Source: Planctomycetaceae bacterium
GTDB taxonomy: Bacteria; Planctomycetota; Planctomycetia; Pirellulales; Pirellulaceae
Reading direction: 5' to 3'
Assembly (NCBI GenBank): GCA_016794985.1
Contig: JAEUIQ010000007.1
Span: 62,001-126,000, forward strand
DNA: 64,000 nt
Below the pieces are notes generated by a model that worked only from the letters and a program-made list of their open reading frames with translations, made no database searches and was not told where the DNA came from. Position 1 is the stretch's first letter. Each line of letters starts with the position of its first letter. The position numbers and the translations under genes are program-made. Shown piece after piece: positions 45,808 to 54,061 of this stretch.

Positions 45808-46263
45808 GCCTTCAATCCTCCTAAAAAATGTTTGGTCTTCATTCCGATGAGACGCCAAACTTCCATGTCTCGGGAAGCAATCCACTCTCGCTCCCTCAGC
45901 CCGGCAGTTTAACGATTATCCGAACCTGGATAAATGGGTGGTCTGTAGGGCCAGTCGCAGGGAACGAATCGATCGAGTCGCTTCACGAGAATCGGGGGTG
46001 TCTTTTCTTGCTTCCCTTTTTACGAAAAAACTGAATAAAAAAGTCCAAAACTACGATTCCCCTAGACAGAGCGACGCGGAGAATGGTAGGATGTCCCGCT
46101 TAGCTAAAATGCTATCAGTCCTCAAGGACTGGGTCCGCAGGTCATTCGAGGGAGTCGAATCCGGCGTCGGATTCGTTCAGAATGGCTCCGCATTAATGGA
46201 GGGTCTAGCGATGGGTCTTTCGAAGCGTTTGATGGTCCAAGTTCAATCCCATTTGGAGGAAAA
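45808..46263. other. Divergent intergenic region with the rpsU leader
   Basis: This region separates the cysteine-rich gene and rpsU, which are transcribed away from each other. It holds the rpsU promoter candidate (46063-46092) and a ~165-base leader. The leader contains a perfect 8-bp stem (CGAATCCG 46156-46163 and CGGATTCG 46168-46175) with a 4-base loop. No other clear signal is seen. Confidence 0.6.
46063..46092 (+). promoter_or_regulatory. Candidate promoter of rpsU
   Basis: TAGACA (46063-46068, 5 of 6 to TTGACA) is followed after 18 bp by TAGGAT (46087-46092, 4 of 6 to TATAAT). Transcription would begin near 46099 and give a leader of about 165 bases before rpsU. Confidence 0.4.
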
Positions 46264-46461
46264 ATGGTTAAGCTGTTAGTTCGTGACAAAGAATCAATCC
46301 AAGAAGCAGTCCGCCGTTTCCGTAAGTTGGTGGAACGTAGCGGTATCAAAAAAGAAATGCGTCGTCGCGAATACTACGAAAAGCCTAGTGAAATCAATCG
46401 TCGGTCACGACTGCGTGCCGAACGACGTCAGAAGAGAACTCGCACAATTCTTGGCAATTAG
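46264..46461 (+). CDS. rpsU: 30S ribosomal protein S21
   Basis: This 65-residue basic protein reads [19 protein letters not shown] and continues with the S21 core [21 protein letters not shown], given here in pieces, and the basic tail [11 protein letters not shown]21 joins the 30S platform and helps base-pairing with mRNA. A strong ribosome binding site TTGGAGGAAAA precedes the ATG. The gene is alone, with an intrinsic terminator 18 bp downstream, in contrast to the rpsU-dnaG-rpoD layout of proteobacteria. Confidence 0.96.
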   Translation: MVKLLVRDKESIQEAVRRFRKLVERSGIKKEMRRREYYEKPSEINRRSRLRAERRQKRTRTILGN

Positions 46462-46478
46462 TAATTGGTGATTGCCGA

Positions 46479-46516
46479 CTAGTCTGGGCAACGTCTGCTT
46501 GCCGACTGGTTTTTTT
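46479..46516 (+). terminator. Intrinsic terminator of rpsU
   Basis: CTAGTC plus GGCAA (46479-46491, with a 2-base bulge) pairs with TTGCCGACTGG (46499-46509), followed by seven T (46510-46516). It lies 18 bp after the rpsU stop. Confidence 0.75.
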
Positions 46517-46697
46517 CGATGGCTAGTTTTGCTTGATTGAATCGCCATAGACCTGGTGGCAGGATGTCGGTTTTGCTCAGTTTTTATCGGCCTGTTGGAT
46601 GGAGACCTGGAAACATGGTTGGCACCATTCGCCTAGGCTTGGTTGGGTCCAGCGTTAACGTTGGTCTCTTCCGCTAAATTCGGTCTCAGCGAATCAT

Positions 46698-46737
46698 GCT
46701 CGCGCACGTCTTTCCTAACGTGCACGAGCTTTTTTCT
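46698..46737 (+). terminator. Second intrinsic terminator between rpsU and mtnA
   Basis: GCTCGCGCACGT (46698-46709) pairs with ACGTGCACGAGC (46718-46729) with one wobble, followed by a T run on the plus strand. It lies 236 bp after rpsU and faces the convergent mtnA gene. Because the rpsU terminator is already at 46479, this second plus-strand terminator hints at another short transcript between them. Confidence 0.75.
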
Positions 46738-46753
46738 TTTGGCGAGCCCAAGT

Positions 46754-47869
46754 TTACGTGACTTGCAGCACTCGCTCGATTTCCGCGCGCGTCACCGGCC
46801 GAATCAATCCTTTTTCCGTAATGATCCCCTCAATCAGGTTGCCCGGAGTCACATCGAACGCTGGGTTGTAGACATTAACGCCGATGGGAGCAGTTCGTCG
46901 CCCGAATCCTTCGGTGATCTCTTCGGACTGCCGTTCTTCGATCGGAATTCTATCGCCCGATCCGATGCTAAGGTCGAAAGTGCTGCTGGGCGCCGCAACA
47001 TAAAAAGGAATTCGATGAAAGTTGGCCAAAACGGCTAAATTGTAGGTCCCAATCTTGTTTGCCGTATCACCATTCGCGGCGATTCGATCGGCACCCACTA
47101 TTACGGCATCGACATCCTTAGTGGCCATCACATGTGCCGCCATGTTGTCGCATATCAGGGTGCATGGGATTTTTCGTTGCATCAATTCCCATGCGGTCAA
47201 ACGTGCCCCTTGCAGCAGCGGTCGCGTCTCATCCACATAAACATGCAGCTGTTTGCCGTGGTCCTGTGCCGTAAAGCAGACGCTGAGCGCCGTTCCATAC
47301 TCCGATGTTGCCAAGCCTCCGGTGTTGCAATGCGTCAGAATGTTGTCGCCGTCACGAAGCAGCTCAGCTCCAATGCGTCCGATTTCATGACACATCCGTC
47401 GGTCTTCATCGTGGATGGCGATGGCTGTTTGAACCAATTGCTTCAACACCCAACCAGCTGGGTTGTCCCGATCCGGATCCGTAACCCGGGCCCAAGCCGA
47501 ATCCAACTTGTCCAAGGTCGCGTTGATCCGATTCAATGCCCAAAACAGATTGACCGCCGTAGGACGACTAGTCGCCAAATACTCGGCCGCACCACGACAG
47601 TTTTCCATAACTTCTGAAAATGACCGTTTGCCGGTATCGCGACAAGCCAGGCACACTCCATAAGCCGCCGCGATCCCGATGGCGGGCGCTCCACGAACGC
47701 TTAACCGTTTGATCGCTTGCCAAACCTCGGCCACCGTTACCAAGTCCAGATAGACGGTTTCGCCCGGCAAGCGAGTTTGGTCCAGCAATCTCAGCACCGG
47801 CCCGTCCGGCCCAAAGTTTTCGGCTGCGAGCCAACGGATTGCTTGGACGGGGAGATTTGATTCTGACAT
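46754..47869 (-). CDS. mtnA: S-methyl-5-thioribose-1-phosphate isomerase
   Basis: This 371-residue enzyme has the motif RGAPAIGIAAAYG and catalytic Cys181 in THCNTGGLATSEYGTA and Asp261 in VGADRIAANGDTANKIGTY, with the same 80-residue spacing as Cys160/Asp240 of B. subtilis MtnA. It converts methylthioribose-1-phosphate to methylthioribulose-1-phosphate in the methionine salvage pathway. The eIF2B-like fold and length fit. No other salvage genes are adjacent. The region upstream (47870-48192) contains no recognisable gene. Confidence 0.95.
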   Translation of the reverse strand: MSESNLPVQAIRWLAAENFGPDGPVLRLLDQTRLPGETVYLDLVTVAEVWQAIKRLSVRGAPAIGIAAAYGVCLACRDTGKRSFSEVMENCRGAAEYLATSRPTAVNLFWALNRINATLDKLDSAWARVTDPDRDNPAGWVLKQLVQTAIAIHDEDRRMCHEIGRIGAELLRDGDNILTHCNTGGLATSEYGTALSVCFTAQDHGKQLHVYVDETRPLLQGARLTAWELMQRKIPCTLICDNMAAHVMATKDVDAVIVGADRIAANGDTANKIGTYNLAVLANFHRIPFYVAAPSSTFDLSIGSGDRIPIEERQSEEITEGFGRRTAPIGVNVYNPAFDVTPGNLIEGIITEKGLIRPVTRAEIERVLQVT

Positions 47870-48192
47870 TTCTTATTCCTGGCATGAAGCAGCATCGCGC
47901 GACGACGAGCCCATGCCGTTGCCGGATAAATGCAGCTTGCTTTTTCGTCACACAAAGATTCTTGACCGAAGTTGGGTTCGCCAAGACGCTGGGTCTGGAG
48001 GACCGCCCAGCATCTCGGGAAGTTCCGAAGCGATACCAGTACGCGGCGATTGCGCCAGAACTTCCGGTGGTCATGGTCAAAATTATCGTCGACGGCGAAC
48101 CAAAGTCGAAGCGGGCTTGTCCAAGTTGCGCGACCCCGCTATTATGCGGTCCAGTTAACCGGAGCGATCGCTTTACGGTCGTCGCTCAGTAT
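47870..48192. other. Intergenic region without a recognisable gene
   Basis: Open frames exist on both strands, but none has family motifs or a good ribosome binding site. It should hold the mtnA promoter on the minus strand and the tRNA-Gln promoter on the plus strand. I see nothing else. Confidence 0.45.
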
Positions 48193-48263
48193 TGCCTGGT
48201 GGTGTAATGGTAGCACAGCAGATTTTGATTCTGCTTGTCTAGGTTCGAATCCTAGCCGGGTAA
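48193..48263 (+). tRNA. tRNA-Gln (anticodon TTG)
   Basis: The 71-base sequence folds as a tRNA. The acceptor stem pairs TGCCTGG with CCGGGTA (two wobbles), followed by discriminator A. The anticodon stem is GCAGA/TCTGC with loop TTTTGAT and anticodon TTG, which reads CAA/CAG glutamine codons. The T arm is CTAGG TTCGAAT CCTAG. The CCA end is not encoded. It stands alone, with a repeat cluster directly downstream. Confidence 0.95.
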
Positions 48264-48292
48264 TTTTCCCCTCTTGAATTACAGCTGAGGAA

Positions 48293-48425
48293 GCTTTCCC
48301 CGCTGTCCCAAGCCACGCGTTCCCCGCTGTCCCAGCCCCCGCTTTCCCCGCTGTCCCAAGCCACGCGTTCCCCGCTGTCCCAGCCCCCGCTGTGTCCCAG
48401 CCACCCGCTGTCCCAACCCCACGCG
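48293..48425. repeat. Tandem 48-bp repeats rich in CCCCGCTGTCCCA
   Basis: Two identical 48-bp units lie at 48293-48340 and 48341-48388, each made of two similar halves beginning TTCCCCGCTGTCCCA. A degenerate remainder (48389-48425) continues the GCTGTCCCA theme. They lie 30 bp downstream of tRNA-Gln in a non-coding stretch. No spacer-like unique sequence separates the units. Confidence 0.9.
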
Positions 48426-48426
48426 T

Positions 48427-48492
48427 AACCCGAAGAAGCGTAAACCAGGGAACAATTTGTTATGAAACTTCCCTCACTAACGTTTCGGGTTG
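48427..48492. repeat. Imperfect inverted repeat, REP-like element
   Basis: AACCCGAAGAAGCGTAAACC plus AGGGAA (48427-48452) is largely complementary to TTCCCTCACTAACGTTTCGG plus GTT (48469-48492), with a 16-base loop and small bulges. It directly follows the tandem repeats. Elements of this composition may be dispersed in planctomycete genomes; that is from memory and unchecked. Confidence 0.65.
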
Positions 48493-48728
48493 GGAGGGTA
48501 ATTCAAGTGCAGGTCCGCTGAAGAAAAGCTCCAGAACGGAATCTTCGACTATTCCCCAGCGAACGCGTTCATCTCACAACTTGACTTTTCAGAACTTTTC
48601 TTCTGCAGTCAATCGAACTGCTGTTTCCGAATCGGACATACATCTATAATGTCGGTTGAGCTCGTTGCGATTCCGCATCGCGACCGTTCCAACGTACTAA
48701 TTGGTGGCACCTGTAAACGGAAACGAAG

Positions 48729-49841
48729 GTGAATAACTCATCCCTAGCTCGTCTCAGTAGTCGGCGCACGTCTTGGTTGGTCGCGATCGTGGGTTTCGCT
48801 TTTGGCAGCCACGTGATTTTCTACACGATCGGCGCGAGTTTGGCCCTGCAGGCGACGCAAGAGGCGACCTCCGTCCAGGATCCAATGCAAGAAGTAACTG
48901 AACCGCCGGTTGAGCAACCGACACGTAGCATTAGATTCAACTTGTTCCAACGCAATCAAAATCCAGTATTGCGGGCCAAACGGCCTTCGTTTCAAGAACG
49001 CGATAACGAGCGTTTGTATTTTTCGGACTTCTTTGCCCAAGCTTTGCAAGGTGCGCCACCCGATTTTGAATCTCTGGCAGCCAATTCCGGCAACGAAACG
49101 TCCAAGCCGACTGGAACGGCGAGTGAACCGGACAAGACTCCAGGGTCGGGACCGTTTGATGAACTGATCTCGGCGGAGACCATCGAAGATTTGGTCAAAA
49201 GTCAAGTCAATCAGTTGACCGTTCAGATCACGACTCCCGGGCGATTTCGCTCCGATTACAACACCGTGCACCAAACCTATGTTCAATTGGCGCTGCTCTT
49301 TGCGGTGAACGAACACTACGGCAAAGACATTCGTTGGAAAGACTCCGCGGCCAAGTACCGCGCCATGTTAGGGCGAACGGTCGGTGGAACGCGGGTCGGC
49401 ACGGACCAAGCGTATCAGTTGGCAGTTCGCACTCGCGATGACTTGCAACAGATTTTGCGAGGCGAACGCCCGGAGATAGAGATCCCCGTTGAGCCCTTGG
49501 AGGACTGGAGCGGTTTGTTTTATCGTGCACCGCTGATGCAGTGGCTCGATTCATTGGCTCAAGAACAGATGCGTCCGTTGGTCAGTGATGTTAATTCGAC
49601 CAAGGCCAATGAAAGCGAAGTTCTCCGCCAATCGGAACAAATCGCCGCGATTGCTCAGTTATTGTTGATGCCCAATATGGAGGACCATGACGATGATGCC
49701 TACGCCAAACATGCTCTCGAAATGAAGGCGGCCGCATTGGAAATCAAAGCAGCGTTTGTGCGGCAGGACTATGCCGATGTAGGAACCGCCGTCAATCGCA
49801 TCACCCAGGCTTGCGACGCCTGTCACGGTGATTTTCAGTAG
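48729..49841 (+). CDS. Exported cytochrome c'-like protein
   Basis: This 370-residue protein starts with GTG, has an N-terminal membrane/signal segment (SWLVAIVGFAFGSHVIFY), a long polar linker, and a helical C-terminal domain ending in the heme motif CDACH (residues 362-366), four residues before the terminus. A C-terminal CxxCH on the last helix is the layout of cytochrome c'/c-556 four-helix bundles. It probably carries one covalently bound heme in the periplasm. An acidic stretch MEDHDDDAYAKHALEMK precedes the heme helix. The redox partner is unknown. A hairpin terminator follows at 49881-49937. Confidence 0.75.
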   Translation: MNNSSLARLSSRRTSWLVAIVGFAFGSHVIFYTIGASLALQATQEATSVQDPMQEVTEPPVEQPTRSIRFNLFQRNQNPVLRAKRPSFQERDNERLYFSDFFAQALQGAPPDFESLAANSGNETSKPTGTASEPDKTPGSGPFDELISAETIEDLVKSQVNQLTVQITTPGRFRSDYNTVHQTYVQLALLFAVNEHYGKDIRWKDSAAKYRAMLGRTVGGTRVGTDQAYQLAVRTRDDLQQILRGERPEIEIPVEPLEDWSGLFYRAPLMQWLDSLAQEQMRPLVSDVNSTKANESEVLRQSEQIAAIAQLLLMPNMEDHDDDAYAKHALEMKAAALEIKAAFVRQDYADVGTAVNRITQACDACHGDFQ

Positions 49842-50210
49842 ATTGGCCGCGACGGAGTTATACGAATATGACCCACGGATCGGTCGCGACACGATCGTGG
49901 ACCGTTCCCACGGTCCGATTCGCGGCCGACTGTTTTTAGCCGCGAAGCAATTTCGATAAGCGGTTGCAATAATCTGACCGACCGAACTGTCAGCGACATG
50001 GGGGCAGCTATTGTTGGCGATATCTTGCCCCAGAACTTTCGCTTGAGTAGAGTTGAGCAGAACCGCTTCGAAAAAACTTTGGGCAATGTTGCTTCGAAAT
50101 GAGTGAAACGCGTGTGCGTCGAACTCGGAATTAGGACGACCTTCATCGGATGACGATTGGTCGAATTCCCTCAGGAAATCTTTTTCAATCTTAAGTTAGG
50201 ATCTCACCGC
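49842..50210. other. Intergenic region with a terminator and the CocE-like gene leader
   Basis: The first 100 bases hold the terminator described separately. The rest (49938-50210) has no clear open frame or -35/-10 pair but must contain the start signals of the CocE-like gene, whose ribosome binding site TTAGGA lies before 50211. Confidence 0.5.
49881..49937 (+). terminator. Hairpin terminator of the cytochrome c'-like gene
   Basis: An inner stem GGACCGT/ACGGTCC (49899-49905 and 49910-49916) is enclosed by CGGTCGCG/CGCGGCCG (49881-49888 and 49921-49928), followed by GTTTTT. It lies 40 bp after the stop codon. Confidence 0.6.
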
Positions 50211-52160
50211 ATGGCAAATAGTATCGATTCAAGCAATTGGTCAATCGACATTTCGCGCCGTCGATTGCCGCTTGTTCGCCATTCTCGATTCAACCATTGT
50301 TTGGCAATTGGCTCGCTTTTGATGATCGGACTCAGTGACGTGGGCATTGGCGCGTGCCAGGACACTGCGGTTGATGATCGGCAGGAAGCCGCAGCGGAAG
50401 CAACGGCCGACAAGGCCGCTCCAATTTTCGTTGATGGACAAGCGCAGGTTGTCCCAGCGTTTCGTGACTCGTCCGAATGGATTCGTCATGACTTGTTTGT
50501 GGAGACCGAGTTCGATTCCGATGGCGATGGAAAGCTCGATCGAATGCACGTCTCTGTTGTACGCCAAGCGCAGACAGAGACCGAGGGTCTGAAGGTCCCG
50601 GTCATTTACGAAACCAGCCCTTATTTTTGCGGGGTGAGTTCTGGCTCGGCTGACTTTATGTGGGATCCCAAGCACGAACTCGGGGCCACACCACCGAAGC
50701 GAACCAGCCCGCCAGAAATTGAAGCCAAAATCAATCGACCAACGATCTCGCGAGGACATATTCGAACCTGGGTACCACGAGGGTTCGCGGTGGTGCATTC
50801 GTGCTCGCCTGGGACGGGCCTGTCTCAAGGTTGTCCCACGGTGGGCGGGATCAACGAAGCCTTGGCACCCAAGGCTGTGATCGATTGGCTGAATGGTCGG
50901 GCACGTGGTTTTACAACGATCGATGGCGATGAATTGGTGACGGCGTACTGGTGTACAGGAAAAGTTGGGATGACTGGGACTTCTTACAATGGAACTTTGC
51001 CGATCGCCGCGGCAACGACTGGGGTAGAAGGCCTCGAAGCCATCATTCCCGATGCTCCCAACACTTCGTATTACCACTATTATCGAGCGAACGGTTTGGT
51101 TCGACACCCTGGCGGGTATATGGGTGAGGACATCGACGTGCTATACGACTTCATTCACAGCGGCAATGTGGACTTCCGTGGCTATTGCAACCGAGTCGTA
51201 CGAGAAGAGGAACACTTGAAGTTCATGGATCGCGAAACTGGAGACCTCAACGAGTTCTGGGCTGGTCGCGACTACCACAATCAATTGGACAACTTCCGGG
51301 CCGCCGCCTTGATGGCACATGGCTTCAACGATTGGAATGTAATGCCCAGTCACACCGTTCGCATTTATTTGGCGCTCAAGGAACGCGGTGTTACCGTACA
51401 AAACTATTTTCACCAGGGAGGACATGGCGGTCCGCCGCCGATGGAAATGATGAACAAATGGTTCACCCGTTTCCTGTACGGAGTGGAGAATGGAGTGGAA
51501 AAAGACCCGCAATCCTGGGTTGTGCGTGAGAACGACGATCGTGAAAGTCCGACTCCGTACACCGCGTATCCCCATCCAGACGCCGCACCTGTCGCACTGC
51601 ATCCCCAGTCCGGCGGCAACCAACTGGGGGCGTTGGGCTTGAATACGCCTAAGTCGGCCAAAGAGACTTTGATCGATGATGTCAATCTTTCGGGGGCAAC
51701 GTTGGCCGCTGCTGCCGAGTCGCCAAATCGTTTGCTGTACGCCACACCACCACTCAAGTCTCCAGTCCACATTTCCGGTATCCCGAGATTGACGATCCGG
51801 GCCTCCAGCAGCAAGCCGGCGGTCAACTTGTCGGTTTGGTTGGTGGCGCTTCCATACACGAACTCGAACAACATCAACGACGATATCATCACGCGTGGCT
51901 GGGCAGATCTGCAAAATCATCAGTCTCTGAGGGAAAGTCAGCCCCTGGAGCCTGGCAAGTTCTACGAAATGACTTTTGAACTGGAACCGGATGATCAAAT
52001 CATCCCTGCAGGTCAACAGATCGGCTTGATGATTTTCTCGAGCGACCGAGATTTTACATTGTGGCCGGAACCGGGCACGGAACTGACCGTGGACTTGGAA
52101 GGTGTCAAACTAGAATTGCCGATTGTTGGTGGGCAAGCCGCGCTGGACTTTGACGAGTAG
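50211..52160 (+). CDS. CocE/NonD-family hydrolase (Xaa-Pro dipeptidyl-peptidase-like)
   Basis: This 649-residue protein has an N-terminal hydrophobic segment (HCLAIGSLLMIGLSDVG) that may direct export. The alpha/beta hydrolase triad is Ser258 (GMTGTSYNG), Asp374 (HGFNDWNV) and His405 (QGGHGGPP). A C-terminal beta-sandwich (~480-649; LRIRASSSKPAVNL-like stretch, LEPGKFYEMTFELEPDDQ) is the X-Pro dipeptidyl-peptidase C-terminal domain. The family cleaves Xaa-Pro peptides, esters or acylated antibiotics; substrate is unknown. A TTAGGA site supports ATG 50211 over one 54 bp upstream. Confidence 0.88.
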   Translation: MANSIDSSNWSIDISRRRLPLVRHSRFNHCLAIGSLLMIGLSDVGIGACQDTAVDDRQEAAAEATADKAAPIFVDGQAQVVPAFRDSSEWIRHDLFVETEFDSDGDGKLDRMHVSVVRQAQTETEGLKVPVIYETSPYFCGVSSGSADFMWDPKHELGATPPKRTSPPEIEAKINRPTISRGHIRTWVPRGFAVVHSCSPGTGLSQGCPTVGGINEALAPKAVIDWLNGRARGFTTIDGDELVTAYWCTGKVGMTGTSYNGTLPIAAATTGVEGLEAIIPDAPNTSYYHYYRANGLVRHPGGYMGEDIDVLYDFIHSGNVDFRGYCNRVVREEEHLKFMDRETGDLNEFWAGRDYHNQLDNFRAAALMAHGFNDWNVMPSHTVRIYLALKERGVTVQNYFHQGGHGGPPPMEMMNKWFTRFLYGVENGVEKDPQSWVVRENDDRESPTPYTAYPHPDAAPVALHPQSGGNQLGALGLNTPKSAKETLIDDVNLSGATLAAAAESPNRLLYATPPLKSPVHISGIPRLTIRASSSKPAVNLSVWLVALPYTNSNNINDDIITRGWADLQNHQSLRESQPLEPGKFYEMTFELEPDDQIIPAGQQIGLMIFSSDRDFTLWPEPGTELTVDLEGVKLELPIVGGQAALDFDE

Positions 52161-52192
52161 GCTCTGACGGCTACGGTTGGGACAAGAAGCAC

Positions 52193-52226
52193 GTCGGGAT
52201 CATGAACTATGGTTCACGGTCCCGAC
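52193..52226. terminator. Hairpin between convergent genes
   Basis: GTCGGGA (52193-52199) pairs with TCCCGAC (52220-52226) and TGAAC (52203-52207) with GTTCA (52212-52216) around a TATG loop. It lies between the ends of the CocE-like and DinB-like genes. It lacks a clear T run, so terminator function is moderate. Confidence 0.5.
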
Positions 52227-52422
52227 TTTGCTTGGCGGACCATTCGACAACAAACCAATAACTTCCGGATAGACTCGATGAAAACGGGGAGTTCTCGACG
52301 TCATCACGGCACGCTTCGAAACCTTCTCGCGACAGAAGCTGAATTCTTGTATCTGTAGCGAGCGACAAACGGCTATCAATCCGCAGGTGTCGGTTCTAGT
52401 TTTTCTGACACAAAAGGCCAAT

Positions 52423-52971
52423 CTACTGCTGGCTCTGGAAAGCTGTTTGCTTTAGCCATTGGATCTGGGCCAAGTGATGATAGCCGTGCCAAGTCGACAT
52501 CGCGAGCGCCAAATCTAATGAGATATCTTCTTGCCGCTCGGGATGGAACATGACACGCGAGTAGTCTTCATCCGGCATGTAGAGACAAAGCTCGTACCAG
52601 CGTTGATTGATCCCCGCGATGATGTCGAGCGAAGGTCGACAATCAGCCGCCAACGAATCAGCCAATTGCGACCATATCGTTTCGTCAAACGGAATAATCG
52701 TCGGGCGGAGCGTCGTCAAAGCCTGCTTGAAACGCATGAACCAATTCAACTGAGCATCCGCCACGTGATGGACGATTTGCGTCACGGTCCAGCGTCGATA
52801 GCACATGGCCAATTGACCGGGCTCGAGGTCGGCGATGGCCAAAGATAGCTTCTTCGGATAAACCTTAAGCATCTCACGCCATTCCGTACGGCGTTCCGGT
52901 GTTAGCTTGGGCTCGCGAGTAAATGCTCCAAATGGGAAGTCCGGATTAGAATAGATTTTCGCGTCGCTCAT
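52423..52971 (-). CDS. DinB/YfiT-family metal-dependent protein (BstA-like)
   Basis: This 182-residue four-helix protein has three metal-binding histidines, His68 or His69 (IVHHVAD), His162 and His166 (WHGYHHLAQ), matching the His67/160/164 set of B. subtilis YfiT (BstA). Family members bind nickel or zinc and transfer thiols such as bacillithiol to electrophiles. The opening DFPFGAFTREPKLTPE is also YfiT-like. The thiol used by this organism is not indicated. The gene is convergent with the CocE-like gene and appears to be alone. Confidence 0.88.
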   Translation of the reverse strand: MSDAKIYSNPDFPFGAFTREPKLTPERRTEWREMLKVYPKKLSLAIADLEPGQLAMCYRRWTVTQIVHHVADAQLNWFMRFKQALTTLRPTIIPFDETIWSQLADSLAADCRPSLDIIAGINQRWYELCLYMPDEDYSRVMFHPERQEDISLDLALAMSTWHGYHHLAQIQWLKQTAFQSQQ

Positions 52972-53184
52972 GCCGAAATGGTGCCTAGCAAAAACACTGC
53001 CTGTGAACCTACCGTAGTGTAACCCTACCTTAGTCTATCACTTTTCCAGCCAACGATCCACACACAGGTCGGTCAGCTAACGGACCGCGAATTAGGGGGA
53101 TGAACAAGGCAGCGAATATCCACTACATTATTTGACGGTTCGCAAAGCGGGCGGCACCGTATTTCGGTCCGAAAGGAGTTCAAT

Positions 53185-54045
53185 TTGACGGGTTCGGGAT
53201 CAAAGACTATTTCCTACAAGTCGGCGCGCGAGATTGCCAAAATGCGTGAGGCTGGCCTCGTCGTTTGGCTGGCGCACCAACGCGTGGCCAAAATGATCGG
53301 ACCTGGGGTTTCCACAGCGGAAATCAACGAACAAATTCGACTCACTTTTCAGGAGCACGGAGCAGTTCCACTATTCTTGAATTATCCTCCGGACTCGGCA
53401 CGACCCTTTCCGGCCGAAACTTGCATCTCCGTCAACGAACAGGTCGTGCATGGTATCCCAGGCAATCGCCGATTGAAGCCTGGGGAAATTGTGAAAGTGG
53501 ACACCGGCTGTTCTATCGGGGGCTGGTGCGGCGATGCCGCGGTGACTCACGCGATCGGATCCATAACGGCGAAAGTTCAATCACTCTTGGATGTGACCCG
53601 CGCTGCCTTGAACGGCGCGATCCTGGCATTGGGGGAGTGTCGGAAGTGGTCGGAGGTGGCACAGCGAATTGAAGCGATCGTCCGCCCGCATCGCTTTGGG
53701 ATCGTGGAGTCGATGGTTGGGCATGGGATCGGAAGAAAACTTCACGAAGCCCCCGATGTACCCAATTATTTTGACCCAGAATGGAAAAATGATTTCGCAA
53801 TTCGCCCCGGTTTGGTTTTGGCCATCGAACCGATGATCAATTTGGGAACCAAGGAAGTTCAAGAAAATCGGGACGGATGGACCATCGTGAGCCGCGATCG
53901 AAGCTTCAGTGCACATTTCGAGCATACGGTCGCCATTACAGAGGATGGACCACAAAGACTAACTTGCGAACCTACTGAGGCAGAATGGCAAGCCCGAGCA
54001 TGGCCCGATTGGTTGCCGCCTCGTGAACAATGGTTGCGGTGGTAA
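53185..54045 (+). CDS. map: Methionine aminopeptidase, type I
   Basis: This 286-residue enzyme keeps all metal ligands: Asp106, Asp117, His180, Glu215 and Glu246, and substrate His90, in register with E. coli MetAP (Asp97, Asp108, His171, Glu204, Glu235, His79). It removes the initiator Met from nascent proteins. The start is TTG at 53185, chosen because AAAGGAG lies 6 bases upstream and the family N-terminus KSAREIAKMREAG follows. The gene is 16 bp upstream of the OleA-like gene, so the two are probably co-transcribed. Confidence 0.95.
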   Translation: MTGSGSKTISYKSAREIAKMREAGLVVWLAHQRVAKMIGPGVSTAEINEQIRLTFQEHGAVPLFLNYPPDSARPFPAETCISVNEQVVHGIPGNRRLKPGEIVKVDTGCSIGGWCGDAAVTHAIGSITAKVQSLLDVTRAALNGAILALGECRKWSEVAQRIEAIVRPHRFGIVESMVGHGIGRKLHEAPDVPNYFDPEWKNDFAIRPGLVLAIEPMINLGTKEVQENRDGWTIVSRDRSFSAHFEHTVAITEDGPQRLTCEPTEAEWQARAWPDWLPPREQWLRW

Positions 54046-54061
54046 GCGAGGATAGCCGACG

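Noticed and set aside
45938..46279. Open frame of up to 113 codons overlapping the rpsU start
   Set aside because: It has no ribosome binding site and no family motif, covers the predicted leader, and overlaps rpsU by 16 bp in another frame.
47568..48207. Open frames on both strands over the mtnA 5' end and the intergenic region
   Set aside because: They overlap mtnA or lack start signals and motifs; the mtnA reading with its catalytic residues explains the coding signal.
48293..48425. Direct repeats as a possible CRISPR array
   Set aside because: Units are contiguous with no unique spacers, and no cas gene is present.
52193..52226. Hairpin considered as a riboswitch or attenuator
   Set aside because: It lies between the ends of convergent genes and matches no known riboswitch.
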